This document shows, piece after piece, positions 24,586-33,038 of a DNA stretch of 42,571 nucleotides. Positions within the stretch are counted from its first letter, which is position 1; every line of letters starts with the position of its first letter. A program made the translations under genes and the position numbers. Below the pieces are notes generated by a model. It was not told where the DNA came from. It worked only from the letters and a program-made list of their open reading frames with translations, and ran no database searches. Source of the DNA: Erysipelotrichaceae bacterium (GTDB lineage: Bacteria > Bacillota_I > Bacilli_A > Erysipelotrichales > Erysipelotrichaceae). The stretch is taken from contig JAJOHZ010000048.1 in NCBI GenBank assembly GCA_021209625.1, positions 1-42,571 on the forward strand. Reading direction: 5' to 3'.

Positions 24586-25512
24586 ATGTTCAACTTCCCA
24601 GAAGAACTTAACTTCTTAAACTCAGCCAAACAACCGATTCTAAAAACCTCATTGGATACCTTTGAAAAAACCATCGTGCTTACTGGTGCAACCTCAGGCA
24701 TTGGGTATGTCACTGCGACTGAACTTGCGAAGATGCACGCTCATCTTATTTTGGTGGCTCGTGACCCTTTGAAAGCAGCCAAGGTCAAAGCAGAATGTCT
24801 AAATCTGGGAGCATCCAGTGTTGAGTGTGTCATCGCTGATTTAAGTGTTGTGTCACAAGCCAAAACATGTGCCCAAACTATCTTGACTCTCTCCTCACAC
24901 ATTGATGTTTTAATCCACAATGCTGGAATGCATTCAACTAAGCGTAGACTCACCTCTGAAGGTCATGAAGTGGTCTTTGCATTGAATCACTATGCCCCTT
25001 TGATTTTGACTCATCTTTTAATGCCAGCCTTACACCCTTCATCTCATGTCTTGCTTATTAATTCTGAAGGTCATCGCTTTAATGGTTTAAACATGAATGA
25101 CTTGACTTGGAAAAAAAGAGTGTACACTGGACTTCGCTCCTATGGTGCATCCAAGACGGCTCAACTGTTGTGCATGATTGAAATGAATCAACGACTTGTC
25201 GACACTGGTATTGTGATCAATGCGATGCATCCAGGGGATGTAAAGACGCACATTGGACAAAACAATGGAACTCTTTATCGTTTATTCTCAAAGCTTTTGA
25301 TTCAACCCACTCTAAAAGATCCTCATCAATCAGCTCAAGCCATCATTGCGATCATCACTACTCCTTCCTTAGCTTCACATCGCAATGCTTTCTATCACTA
25401 CACCACACTTGAAGTATGTGCAAAACATGCACGAAATGAAGCCAAAGCACAAGCATTATATACCTTATCATGTGAGATATGTGACATCCAACCGTTATCA
25501 AAGATCGAATAA
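24586..25512 (+). CDS. Short-chain dehydrogenase/reductase (retinol-dehydrogenase-like)
   Basis: 308 aa from the ATG at 24586; the ORF track uses a TTG at 24574 that overlaps the previous gene, and neither start has a strong ribosome site. The SDR motifs are complete: VLTGATSGIGYVTATELA for cofactor, VLIHNAGMHS, active Ser in LLINSEGHRF, and YGASKTAQLL with catalytic Tyr and Lys; HPGDVKTHIG follows. The extra N-terminal and C-terminal segments and overall pattern resemble retinol-dehydrogenase-like SDRs acting on lipophilic alcohols or ketones. Last gene of the FAD/NTF2/SDR cassette. Confidence 0.83.
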   Translation: MFNFPEELNFLNSAKQPILKTSLDTFEKTIVLTGATSGIGYVTATELAKMHAHLILVARDPLKAAKVKAECLNLGASSVECVIADLSVVSQAKTCAQTILTLSSHIDVLIHNAGMHSTKRRLTSEGHEVVFALNHYAPLILTHLLMPALHPSSHVLLINSEGHRFNGLNMNDLTWKKRVYTGLRSYGASKTAQLLCMIEMNQRLVDTGIVINAMHPGDVKTHIGQNNGTLYRLFSKLLIQPTLKDPHQSAQAIIAIITTPSLASHRNAFYHYTTLEVCAKHARNEAKAQALYTLSCEICDIQPLSKIE

Positions 25513-25527
25513 TTCGATCTTTTTTTA
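25500..25527 (+). terminator. Terminator of the FAD/NTF2/SDR cassette
   Basis: 10-bp stem AAAGATCGAA / TTCGATCTTT with the SDR stop codon TAA as the 3-nt loop, and a T5 tail. Confidence 0.85.
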
Positions 25528-25581
25528 AGCAGTTAAGTTGAGAAATTCATCATTTCAATCTATGATGAAGCAAAGGAGATC

Positions 25582-26652
25582 ATGATGAATCAAACTCAAG
25601 ATCGTGCTCAAGGAGCACTGGTAGGTGCACTCATTGGAGAAGCCTTAGGGGTAGGACCTCATTGGTTTTATGATTTAAATGAGCTGCATCACCATTATGG
25701 AACATGGATTGACGATTATACTGATCCTTTAAAGGATCGCTATCATGATGGAGTAAAAGCAGGAGAACTGTCCCAACAAGGATGGATCATTTTAGAAACA
25801 GCTCGCTTTCTTTCACATCATCATGGCTATGATGAAGAGGCTTACTTTAGGATGATGGATGAGCTCATTCTACCTGAGTTGGATGGTACACCCATGGGTG
25901 GAAAAGGAGGGTATACTTCTCAGGTGATGCGTCATCTTTACCAAAAAAGAATCATTGAAAAGCAACCTTGGAGTCAGGCATCCAGTCACAGTGATACCAC
26001 CGAATCCCTGGAAAGAAACATTCCTTTAGGCATCTTCTTTTCTAATGATTTCAAAGCCTTAACAACCACCATTGCCTCTAACACGAAGTTAACTCAACAT
26101 GATGATGTGGTAGGATCATTATCTGTAGCCTTCAATTGCGTGTTAGCCATGCTTATTCAAGGCCATCCTTTGGATGAGAAACTGAGTATGAAACTGATGG
26201 AGAAAGTGCATGCGCATGACATTCCATTTCATGCGGTGACATCCGATAACTTACAAGCTCCTAAAAAAGGTGAACAGGCGTCTTCTCAAAGTGGATTGTT
26301 TGCTTCACCTGATGCTCTATTATCCCCATCCTATATGGCTTTAGCCAGTCAAGATCCTGATATTCGCATTGAACCCGCATGGAAGGTTTCTTTAGTCTAT
26401 GGCATGCCTTGTGCCATTTATCATATGCTTCCTGCTGCCTATTACTTAGCAGCCCGTTTTAGTAATGACTTTGAAAGTGGCGTGCTTCATGCGCTTAATG
26501 GTGGTGGACAAAATCAAGTAAGAGCGATGCTTACAGGGGCTTTGATTGGAGCACAAGTGGGTTTGTCCCATATTCCAAGTCGCTTCATTGAGAAGCTGAA
26601 AGATAAAGAAGACATTCTAAAAGTAGCTCACGCTTTAACACAACACTTATAA
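25582..26652 (+). CDS. ADP-ribosylglycohydrolase family protein
   Basis: 356 aa (or 355 from the second of two tandem ATGs, which is better spaced from AAGGAG). It starts with RAQGALVGALIGEALGVGPHW, the DraG-fold opening, has SSHSDTTESL in the middle, and ends with GGGQNQVRAMLTGALIGAQVG, the family's metal-binding C-terminal motif (normally with Asp residues). The Asp pair expected here (GGDxD) is replaced by GGGQNQ, so metal ligation is altered and activity is uncertain. Family members remove ADP-ribose from proteins or act on related nucleoside linkages. It stands alone, with its own ribosome site and terminator; no ADP-ribosyltransferase is near. Confidence 0.75.
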   Translation: MMNQTQDRAQGALVGALIGEALGVGPHWFYDLNELHHHYGTWIDDYTDPLKDRYHDGVKAGELSQQGWIILETARFLSHHHGYDEEAYFRMMDELILPELDGTPMGGKGGYTSQVMRHLYQKRIIEKQPWSQASSHSDTTESLERNIPLGIFFSNDFKALTTTIASNTKLTQHDDVVGSLSVAFNCVLAMLIQGHPLDEKLSMKLMEKVHAHDIPFHAVTSDNLQAPKKGEQASSQSGLFASPDALLSPSYMALASQDPDIRIEPAWKVSLVYGMPCAIYHMLPAAYYLAARFSNDFESGVLHALNGGGQNQVRAMLTGALIGAQVGLSHIPSRFIEKLKDKEDILKVAHALTQHL

Positions 26653-26655
26653 AAG

Positions 26656-26684
26656 AAAGGAATCCATAATAGGATTCCTTTATA
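26656..26684. terminator. Bidirectional terminator
   Basis: Stem AAAGGAATCC / GGATTCCTTT with a 6-nt loop between convergent genes. It overlaps the esterase stop codon. Confidence 0.8.
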
Positions 26685-27573
26685 CTATCGGATGACAATG
26701 GGCTTTAAAAAACAAAGCTAATTCATCAAATACTTTTTGACTTTCTTCAAATTGAGGAAAGGTAATGGGAAAGACATGATAGAGGGGTCGCTTTCCACCT
26801 TTCTCAAACCACAACACTTCATGAACATGGTTGGACTCCACACAAGCTTGAATGGTTTCACGACTGTCTTGTTTCAAGAAGTCGTCTTCACTTCCAATGA
26901 TCATGCATGATGAGGCATCTTGAATATGATGGAGTGGAGTTTCCAAGTAATGGATGAAATCGCTAGACTTCGTATGTTTAAAAGCAAATTCATGAACAAA
27001 AGAAAGGGTGTCTTCTCGCTTTAAATTCACCATGATGCAAATTAAACCAATGGCTTTGATTTTAATTGGAACTGTTGGATAGATTAATCCAAAGTGAGGT
27101 TGTGGGTTATTCAATAGCATACTGCACACTAAAGACAAATAGGCTCCTGCAGAATCTCCCATCATGACCACATGATCCCCACTCAGTTGATACTCTTCAC
27201 GTCGAGAAAAGATAAAATCAAAGGTGGCAAAGAGATCATTGAGTTGATCATGAAGGGTTGCTTTTTCAAGTAAAGGATAATCTAAATTAATCACATTGAA
27301 TCCACGTTTCGCCATCTCAACACTCGCGTGTTGATTCAACGATTTATCGCCATAAAAGAGACCTCCACCATGAATCATCATGCACGTTGGGGTTGTATGA
27401 TCATGATGTTCATTATAGATCAAATCTACTTTTCGTTGTGTCTGAGCATTCACAATAATCTCTTTGATTAATGAGGCCTTGTACTTGGGTAATCCTTGAA
27501 TCATGAGGCGTGGTTTATCAATCGCTAACATGGCTCGGCGCATGAAGCGCATTCGCTTTAGTCCTTGACTCAT
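26680..27573 (-). CDS. Alpha/beta-hydrolase esterase (HSL/Aes family)
   Basis: 297 aa. Oxyanion-hole motif MIHGGGLFYGDKSL, nucleophile elbow MMGDSAGAYLSLV, acid in IIGSEDDFLKQD and a candidate His in LYHVFPI give a complete hydrolase triad of the hormone-sensitive-lipase family. No signal peptide, so it acts in the cytoplasm, as does the GH3 enzyme. Its start overlaps the stop of the GH3 gene by ATGA, so the two are made together; it may remove ester groups from oligosaccharides or glycosides that the GH3 enzyme cuts (inference). Confidence 0.8.
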   Translation of the reverse strand: MSQGLKRMRFMRRAMLAIDKPRLMIQGLPKYKASLIKEIIVNAQTQRKVDLIYNEHHDHTTPTCMMIHGGGLFYGDKSLNQHASVEMAKRGFNVINLDYPLLEKATLHDQLNDLFATFDFIFSRREEYQLSGDHVVMMGDSAGAYLSLVCSMLLNNPQPHFGLIYPTVPIKIKAIGLICIMVNLKREDTLSFVHEFAFKHTKSSDFIHYLETPLHHIQDASSCMIIGSEDDFLKQDSRETIQACVESNHVHEVLWFEKGGKRPLYHVFPITFPQFEESQKVFDELALFFKAHCHPIV

Positions 27574-29948
27574 GAAGGATACCTTGAGAAGAAGGCTTTA
27601 AACCACCCTTCATTCATGATACGCAGTAGTTTTAAAACACTTTTCTTAGACAACTTTCCTGATGAGAAATTAATCAATGAACGTAAAGGCATTTCTAAGA
27701 TCATATGATCAATCATAGCTTGATTAAACTCATCCGCCACCCCTTGACTCATGGATTTGGAAAGTTTTAACACCACCCACAATAAGGCTTTTCCTAAAGG
27801 ATGATGAGCACAGTCTTGAAGGGTTGAATTGAGGGTATAAGGATGAAGCGGGGTTGATTCTGGCACCTTTCTTTGAAGCAGTGATTCAAAATCGTTTAAG
27901 GAAGGATTGAAGTCTGAGCGTGGATTAAAATAAGGCAAATAGCTTTCATCCTTCACCTGATCCTTAGATTCAATCATGAGGGTTGATTTGAGGAAGAAAT
28001 CTTGAGAACTAGTGCCCACATGAATCATCACGGGACCAGCTTCAATCTTAAGTTGGTTCTCTTGAACGATAGCACATTCACTGACAGGAATCACAATCGT
28101 AAATGGTTTGGATTCATGCGCTTTAAGATGTATTTTTTTGAATCCTAGTAGCGTTAAGAAAGGTCGAATGACTTTGGAACATGGATAATGAGCATACACT
28201 TGGATGGTTTCTGCCCCATCATAGGATGTTTGATTATGAATCATCCCTTGAACAATGATCTCATCTTTAATCAGCTTCACACTATCATTGAAAATCATGA
28301 AGTGGGCATAACTGAGTCCATACCCAAAAGGAAATAATGGCTGAATCTTGGATGTGCTTAACCAACGATACCCGACATACACACTCTCACGGTATTGAAC
28401 TTGTTTATGTTGTCCTGGGAAATGGTGGTGGGATAAATGATGTGAAACATCACTGACAAAGGATTCTGCTAATTTACCACTTGGTGAAACGACTCCAAAC
28501 AACACATCCACTAAAGCTTCACCACTAGCTTCCCCTCCTAAATAAGCTTCTAGTATGGCTTGAGGTTGATGCATCCATGGCATCACAACAGGAGCACCAT
28601 TGGATAAGACCACAACCACCTTGTCATGGTGTTGACAACAGGCTTCAATGAGTTGAATATGATTGATTGGTAAGTTGAGATGAGTGCGATCAAATCCTTC
28701 ACTCTCATAGCGATCAGGTAGTCCAACCATCACCACTACCACATCACTACCTTGAACGCAATTGAGCGCGTCCGCAATGAGTTGAGGATCAAGTTCATCT
28801 GATTGATGAGGATAACCGGATGAATAAGTATAATTGATACTAGCTTGTTCACAAGCCTCAAGTAGTGACACAACCCGATGAGGGTTAATTAAACTGCTAC
28901 CACTGCCTTGATAGCGAGGTTTTTTCGCCATTTCACCAATGATAGCAATCTTCATGTCTTTCTTGAGTGGTAACACCTGATCTTCATTTTTAAGCAGCAC
29001 CATCCCTTCAGCCGCAACACGACGTGCTAGGGTGTGATGATCATCAAGGTTAAGTGGGGGTTGAGGTTGATTGAGGGTTTTAGAGGCTTGATGAATGAGT
29101 TTTAAAATGGTCAACACACGCTCATCAAGTGTGTCCATGGACAAGGTACCTTGATGTATCGCATCCACAATAACGTTGACTTGATGATCATACCCTCCAG
29201 GCATTTCGACATCCTGGCCATACGTGAGTCCTTGCAGTCGATCATCATTAGCTCCCCAATCAGTGATAATGGCCCCTTGATACTGCCACCGCTCTCTGAG
29301 TAACCCATTGAGTAAGGTGGGATGCTGCGACATATAATGACCATTGACTTTGTTGTAGGAAGTCATGATGGTCCATGGATGAGAGGATTGAATGGTGTGT
29401 TTAAAGCCTTTCAGATAAAGATTATGCATGGCATTCTCATCCACAATCGCATCCACCACCATACGATTGGATTCTTGATTATTCATGGCATAATGCTTGA
29501 GTGATGCACCTACGCCTTGATCTTGAAGCCCTTTAATCCAGGCACTGGCCATAGATGAGGTGAGATGAGGATCCTCTGAAAAATACTCAAAATTGCGACC
29601 GCAATAAGGATGGCGTTTAATGTTAGCACCGGGTCCTAAAACCACACTGATGCCTTGGTCTATGGCTTCTTTTGCGATGGCTTGTCCCACCTCATACGCT
29701 AACTCAGGATTCCATGTACTGGCTAAGGTCACGGCAGGAGGAAAACAGGTGGCAGGTTGTGAATCGGATATTCCCACATGATCGGGTTTAGCCACTTGTT
29801 TGCGTAGTCCATGAGGACCATCAGTGAGCATGATGGATGGGATATTAAGACGTGGTATTCCACGTAAATGCCAAAAATCTTGCCCACTGCATAAGGATGC
29901 TTTTTCTTCTAAGGTTAATGATGCTAACACGTGATTGGGATCAAACAT
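27570..29948 (-). CDS. GH3 beta-glucosidase-like glycoside hydrolase
   Basis: 792 aa with the full GH3 layout. The N-terminal TIM barrel has LTDGPHGLRKQ, GPGANIKRHPYCGRNFEYFSED, SLKHYAMNNQESNR and the nucleophile region GAIITDWGANDDR. The alpha/beta sandwich follows (VVVLSNGAPVVMPW, LGGEASGEALVDVLFG, LAESF), then a C-terminal fibronectin-III-like domain (YVGYRWL, FPFGYGLSYA) and a roughly 100-aa tail. No signal peptide, so it acts on imported glycosides in the cytoplasm. Family members release terminal beta-linked glucose or xylose. First gene of the GH3/esterase pair; a TGA-TATACT extended -10 lies upstream on the minus strand. Confidence 0.9.
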   Translation of the reverse strand: MFDPNHVLASLTLEEKASLCSGQDFWHLRGIPRLNIPSIMLTDGPHGLRKQVAKPDHVGISDSQPATCFPPAVTLASTWNPELAYEVGQAIAKEAIDQGISVVLGPGANIKRHPYCGRNFEYFSEDPHLTSSMASAWIKGLQDQGVGASLKHYAMNNQESNRMVVDAIVDENAMHNLYLKGFKHTIQSSHPWTIMTSYNKVNGHYMSQHPTLLNGLLRERWQYQGAIITDWGANDDRLQGLTYGQDVEMPGGYDHQVNVIVDAIHQGTLSMDTLDERVLTILKLIHQASKTLNQPQPPLNLDDHHTLARRVAAEGMVLLKNEDQVLPLKKDMKIAIIGEMAKKPRYQGSGSSLINPHRVVSLLEACEQASINYTYSSGYPHQSDELDPQLIADALNCVQGSDVVVVMVGLPDRYESEGFDRTHLNLPINHIQLIEACCQHHDKVVVVLSNGAPVVMPWMHQPQAILEAYLGGEASGEALVDVLFGVVSPSGKLAESFVSDVSHHLSHHHFPGQHKQVQYRESVYVGYRWLSTSKIQPLFPFGYGLSYAHFMIFNDSVKLIKDEIIVQGMIHNQTSYDGAETIQVYAHYPCSKVIRPFLTLLGFKKIHLKAHESKPFTIVIPVSECAIVQENQLKIEAGPVMIHVGTSSQDFFLKSTLMIESKDQVKDESYLPYFNPRSDFNPSLNDFESLLQRKVPESTPLHPYTLNSTLQDCAHHPLGKALLWVVLKLSKSMSQGVADEFNQAMIDHMILEMPLRSLINFSSGKLSKKSVLKLLRIMNEGWFKAFFSRYPS

Positions 29949-30002
29949 ACGTCTATCCTTTCAGGTCTTCTTTGTATCAGTATATCACAACTTTTTTCTT
30001 GA

Positions 30003-30030
30003 TTAGGAACAATCCTAAACATGATATGAT
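30003..30030. promoter_or_regulatory. Intergenic inverted repeat and PNP promoter
   Basis: TTAGGA-ACAA-TCCTAA (30003-30018) lies between the divergent GH3 and PNP genes, next to an extended -10 TGA-TATGAT for the PNP gene (30022-30030). It may be an operator; the regulator is unknown. Confidence 0.4.
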
Positions 30031-30052
30031 TATTGAAAGATAGAAAGAGGCA

Positions 30053-30883
30053 ATGATGAACACTTTAACCAACATTAAAACAAGTGCAGACTATTTATTA
30101 AAAAGAATACCTAAACAACCAACGTTAGGATTAGTGCTAGGATCAGGATTAGGTGATTTGAGTCAAGAAGTCACCAACAAGCTAGAAATTCCTTATCATG
30201 ACATTCCACACTTCCCACTGTCTACTGTGGAAGGACATGCTGGGTCGTTGTTGTTTGGGGAATTTCAAGGTCATGATGTGGTCTTCATGCAAGGTCGCTT
30301 TCATTATTATGAAGGTTACAGTATGAAGGAAGTGGTTTTTCCTTATTATGTCTTAAAAGAGCTTGGGGTAAAGACCATGATTTTAACCAATGCCTGTGGT
30401 GGAATCAATCCATCGTATGCTCCGGGAGACATTGTCTTGGTGGAGGACTTCATTAATCTAGTGATTCAAAACCCTCTTATTGGACCCAATGATTCCACAT
30501 TAGGTCCACGTTTTCCTGACATGACACAACCTTATGATCAAGACTTAATTGAGTTAGCCACACACTGTGCAAAAGAGCTCAACATACCTGTGAAACAAGG
30601 CGTTTACGGTTTCTTTGCGGGGCCTTATTATGAAACCAGAGCTGAGATTAGAGCCTATGGACGCATGGGATGTGATTTGATTGGCATGAGTACGGTTCCT
30701 GAAACCATCGCCTTGAATCATATGGGTGTGAAGACCATTGCCTTTGCGGTGGTCACCAACATGGCCACAGGCATTCAAAATAAAAAACATGATCATGCTC
30801 ATGTGGTAGTGATGGCCAAACAAGCATCAACTACCCTCTCATTATGGCTTAAACACGTTATTCAATCATTATCAAAGGAATAG
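30053..30883 (+). CDS. punA: Purine nucleoside phosphorylase, trimeric type
   Basis: 276 aa, the size of the trimeric PNP family. Motifs: LGLVLGSGLGDLSQEV (phosphate loop), STVEGHAGSLLFGE, MQGRFHYYEGYSMKEVVFP, LTNACGGINPSYAPGD, YETRAEIRAYGRMGCDLIGMS and VVTNMATGI; the Asn of the last motif and the upstream Glu contact 6-oxopurines. The enzyme splits inosine and guanosine with phosphate to give base and ribose-1-phosphate in the cytoplasm, for purine salvage. Tandem ATGs follow AGAGG. The DUF3147 gene starts 9 bp later. Confidence 0.93.
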   Translation: MMNTLTNIKTSADYLLKRIPKQPTLGLVLGSGLGDLSQEVTNKLEIPYHDIPHFPLSTVEGHAGSLLFGEFQGHDVVFMQGRFHYYEGYSMKEVVFPYYVLKELGVKTMILTNACGGINPSYAPGDIVLVEDFINLVIQNPLIGPNDSTLGPRFPDMTQPYDQDLIELATHCAKELNIPVKQGVYGFFAGPYYETRAEIRAYGRMGCDLIGMSTVPETIALNHMGVKTIAFAVVTNMATGIQNKKHDHAHVVVMAKQASTTLSLWLKHVIQSLSKE

Positions 30884-30892
30884 GAGAACCTT

Positions 30893-31249
30893 ATGTTCAC
30901 ATTGGAGTTTATTGTTAAGACATTAGTGTCTGCCCTTATCATCAGTATTATTGCCTACATTAGTCGTAAAAGCACGTTCATTGGCGGGCTCATTGCTTCA
31001 CTGCCCTTAACCAGCATTCTCGCTTTAATTTGGATGTATCATGATGGCAGCAGTGTTCAATCCATGATTGAACTGTCCACCATCATCTTTTGGATGGTCA
31101 TTCCTTCCCTTGTGTTCTTCATTGTCTTTCCCTTATTACTCAAAATGAATGTTCCTTTTTATGGAGCATTGATTGGCGCAAGTGTTGTACTGATTCTCAC
31201 ATATGGAGTGTATACTCAACTCTTACTTCGCTTTAATATTCGTCTATAA
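30893..31249 (+). CDS. DUF3147 family membrane protein
   Basis: 118 aa with four hydrophobic segments and the motif RKSTFIGGLIASLPLTSILALIWM, then WMVIPSLVFFIVFPLLLKM. This pattern matches DUF3147, a family of small membrane proteins of unknown function. It is 9 bp behind punA with a GGAGA site, so probably co-transcribed; a link to nucleoside metabolism is only positional. Confidence 0.75.
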   Translation: MFTLEFIVKTLVSALIISIIAYISRKSTFIGGLIASLPLTSILALIWMYHDGSSVQSMIELSTIIFWMVIPSLVFFIVFPLLLKMNVPFYGALIGASVVLILTYGVYTQLLLRFNIRL

Positions 31250-31250
31250 G

Positions 31251-31276
31251 AAAAGATTGCCTATGCAATCTTTTTT
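31251..31276. terminator. Bidirectional terminator
   Basis: Perfect 10-bp stem AAAAGATTGC / GCAATCTTTT, loop CTAT, T tail, between the DUF3147 gene and the convergent bdhA-like gene. Confidence 0.85.
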
Positions 31277-32033
31277 ATGCAACAGTCCATCCCCCATCAA
31301 TGGTCATGGTGGATCCTGTAATCATATCTGAGTGTTCTCCACATAAATAGAGTACCATGTGGGCAATGTCTTCCACATTAATGAGCTGTTTGATGGCTGC
31401 TTTTTGTAGCATGATTTTTGTGATCACTTCATCTTCATCAATATGATGTAGTTTAGCTTGATCCGCAATTTGTTTGTCCACTAAAGGGGTTTTCACATAG
31501 GCAGGACAAATGGAATTCACGGTGATTCCATATGGAGCACCTTCTAGAGCTGAAACCTTGGTCAGTCCACTTAATCCATGTTTTGCGCTAATGTATGCGG
31601 ACTTAAATTCTGAAGCGACTATACCATGAATGGAGTTTAAATGAATGATTCTTCCCCACCCTTTCTCTTTCATCAGTGGCCAGACATACTTGGATAACAA
31701 GAAAGGGGCTGTCAGCATCACATCGAGCATGTAGTCCCATTTGTCTTCATCAAAGGTTTCGATGGAAGAGACATGTTGAAGTCCTGCGACATTGACTAAG
31801 ATATCCACATAACCATATTTGGCTTTAGCCACTTCTATGATTTTCTTACATTCACTTCGTTGAGATAAGTCTGCGACAACATACTCACACTCTAATCTTT
31901 TGGCTTCTTTCATCAGTTCATTTTCTTGTCTGTCTACCATTAAAACATGAAATTTTTGCGCTACAAAAAGTTCTGAGATGGCTAATCCAATCCCACTTGC
32001 AGCACCTGTGACAATACAGATGTGTTCTTGCAT
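31275..32033 (-). CDS. bdhA: 3-hydroxybutyrate dehydrogenase (SDR)
   Basis: 252 aa from the ATG at 32033; the ORF-track start at 32045 is a TTG inside the Shine-Dalgarno TTGGAGGA. SDR motifs are VTGAASGIGLAISEL, the active HLNSIHGIVASEFKSAYISAKHG (Ser, Tyr, Lys), and the family-specific AGLQHVSSIETF, CPAYVKTPLVDKQI and ITGSTMTIDGGWTVA. D-3-hydroxybutyrate dehydrogenase oxidises (R)-3-hydroxybutyrate to acetoacetate with NAD in the cytoplasm. A terminator and a separate TTGACA promoter divide it from the upstream CoA operon, so it can be expressed independently of it. Confidence 0.85.
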   Translation of the reverse strand: MQEHICIVTGAASGIGLAISELFVAQKFHVLMVDRQENELMKEAKRLECEYVVADLSQRSECKKIIEVAKAKYGYVDILVNVAGLQHVSSIETFDEDKWDYMLDVMLTAPFLLSKYVWPLMKEKGWGRIIHLNSIHGIVASEFKSAYISAKHGLSGLTKVSALEGAPYGITVNSICPAYVKTPLVDKQIADQAKLHHIDEDEVITKIMLQKAAIKQLINVEDIAHMVLYLCGEHSDMITGSTMTIDGGWTVA

Positions 32034-32065
32034 ATGATCCTCCAATGAGTTCTAGCTTCTTCTCA

Positions 32066-32093
32066 ATCGTAACAGATATGAAAGCGGTGTCAA
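32066..32093 (-). promoter_or_regulatory. Promoter of bdhA
   Basis: Minus strand TTGACA (consensus -35), 16 bp, TACGAT with TGT directly before it (extended -10). It lies just after the terminator of the upstream operon. Confidence 0.65.
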
Positions 32094-32094
32094 G

Positions 32095-32119
32095 AAAAAA
32101 TCCACTATTCAGTGGATTT
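32095..32119 (-). terminator. Terminator of the thl-hbd operon
   Basis: Minus strand AAATCCACT / AGTGGATTT, loop GAAT, T tail, directly after the hbd stop codon. Confidence 0.85.
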
Positions 32120-32127
32120 AATGTGAA

Positions 32128-32961
32128 TTAGTAAGTAAAGAATCCTTGTCCTGTCTTACGACCGAGTTGATTCGCACGAACTTTCTTCTTGAGAAGTTGA
32201 TGAGGTTTGTATTTGTCCCCTAATTCTTCAAATAACGTTTCCATGATGGCTAAGCAGACATCGAGTCCAATAAGATCTCCTAATGCTAAAGGTCCTAATG
32301 GATGATTGGCTCCTAACTTCATTGCGGTATCAATGTCTTCAGCACTGGCTACGCCTTCATGTAAGCATGCAATGGCTTCATTGATCATTGGGATGAGGAT
32401 ACGGTTAACCACAAAGCCTGGGGCTTCATTGACGATGACAGGGGTTTTGTTGATAGCTAAGACAACTTCTCTCACCTTTTCAACTACATTCACATCCGTC
32501 ACTTGGCCTGAAATGATTTCCACTAAAGCCATCATAGGGACTGGATTAAAGAAATGAAGTCCTATGACCTGAGTTGGACGTTGGGTTGCCATCGCTACTT
32601 CAGTGATGGAAAGTGATGATGTGTTAGTTGCTAAAATGGCTTCTGCCTTCACCACTTGATCTAATTCTTTGAAAATGGCTTTTTTAATGTTGGCATTTTC
32701 AGTAGCAGCTTCAATGACTAAATCAGAATCTGCAATATCACTTAACTCACTTGAGAAAGTAAGGTTAGCCATGATAGCATCCATGCCTTCTTGAGTCAGT
32801 TTTGCTTTTTCTACACTACGACCTAAATTCTTTTCAATGGATTTCTTGGCCTTGGCAAGAGCTTCACTTTGAATGTCTCGTACAACAACTTTGTATTGTG
32901 ATGCTAAGACTTGAGCTATCCCAGAACCCATGACTCCTGATCCGATTACAGCGATTTTCAT
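32128..32961 (-). CDS. hbd: 3-hydroxybutyryl-CoA dehydrogenase
   Basis: 277 aa from the ATG at 32961, which follows GGGAG; the ORF-track N-terminal extension reads through an intergenic hairpin and is not real. Motifs: IAVIGSGVMGSGIAQVLA (NAD binding), NTSSLSITEVA, GLHFFNPVPMMALVEII, EAPGFVVNRILIPMINEAI, MKLGANHPLGPLALGDLIGLD and a GRKTGQGFFTY end. The enzyme interconverts (S)-3-hydroxybutyryl-CoA and acetoacetyl-CoA, a step of butyrate-type metabolism. Crotonase and butyryl-CoA dehydrogenase are not in this window. Confidence 0.93.
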   Translation of the reverse strand: MKIAVIGSGVMGSGIAQVLASQYKVVVRDIQSEALAKAKKSIEKNLGRSVEKAKLTQEGMDAIMANLTFSSELSDIADSDLVIEAATENANIKKAIFKELDQVVKAEAILATNTSSLSITEVAMATQRPTQVIGLHFFNPVPMMALVEIISGQVTDVNVVEKVREVVLAINKTPVIVNEAPGFVVNRILIPMINEAIACLHEGVASAEDIDTAMKLGANHPLGPLALGDLIGLDVCLAIMETLFEELGDKYKPHQLLKKKVRANQLGRKTGQGFFTY

Positions 32962-32982
32962 GTTTTTCTCCCTCAAATACAA

Positions 32983-33015
32983 CCAATGCTTCCCAGGGTA
33001 ACTGGAAAGCATTGG
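32983..33015 (-). other. Strong intercistronic hairpin between gntP-type permease and hbd
   Basis: 14-bp stem with one G-U pair (CCAATGCTTTCCAG / CTGGGAAGCATTGG, minus strand) and a 5-nt loop, with no T run after it. It is more likely an RNA stabilising or processing element, or a partial terminator, than a full terminator. Confidence 0.65.
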
Positions 33016-33038
33016 AGTACACTATGTTGATTTAAAGC

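Noticed and set aside
32046-33012. bdhA as the last gene of the thl operon
   Set aside because: A good terminator and an independent TTGACA promoter lie between hbd and bdhA, so it is at least partly separate.
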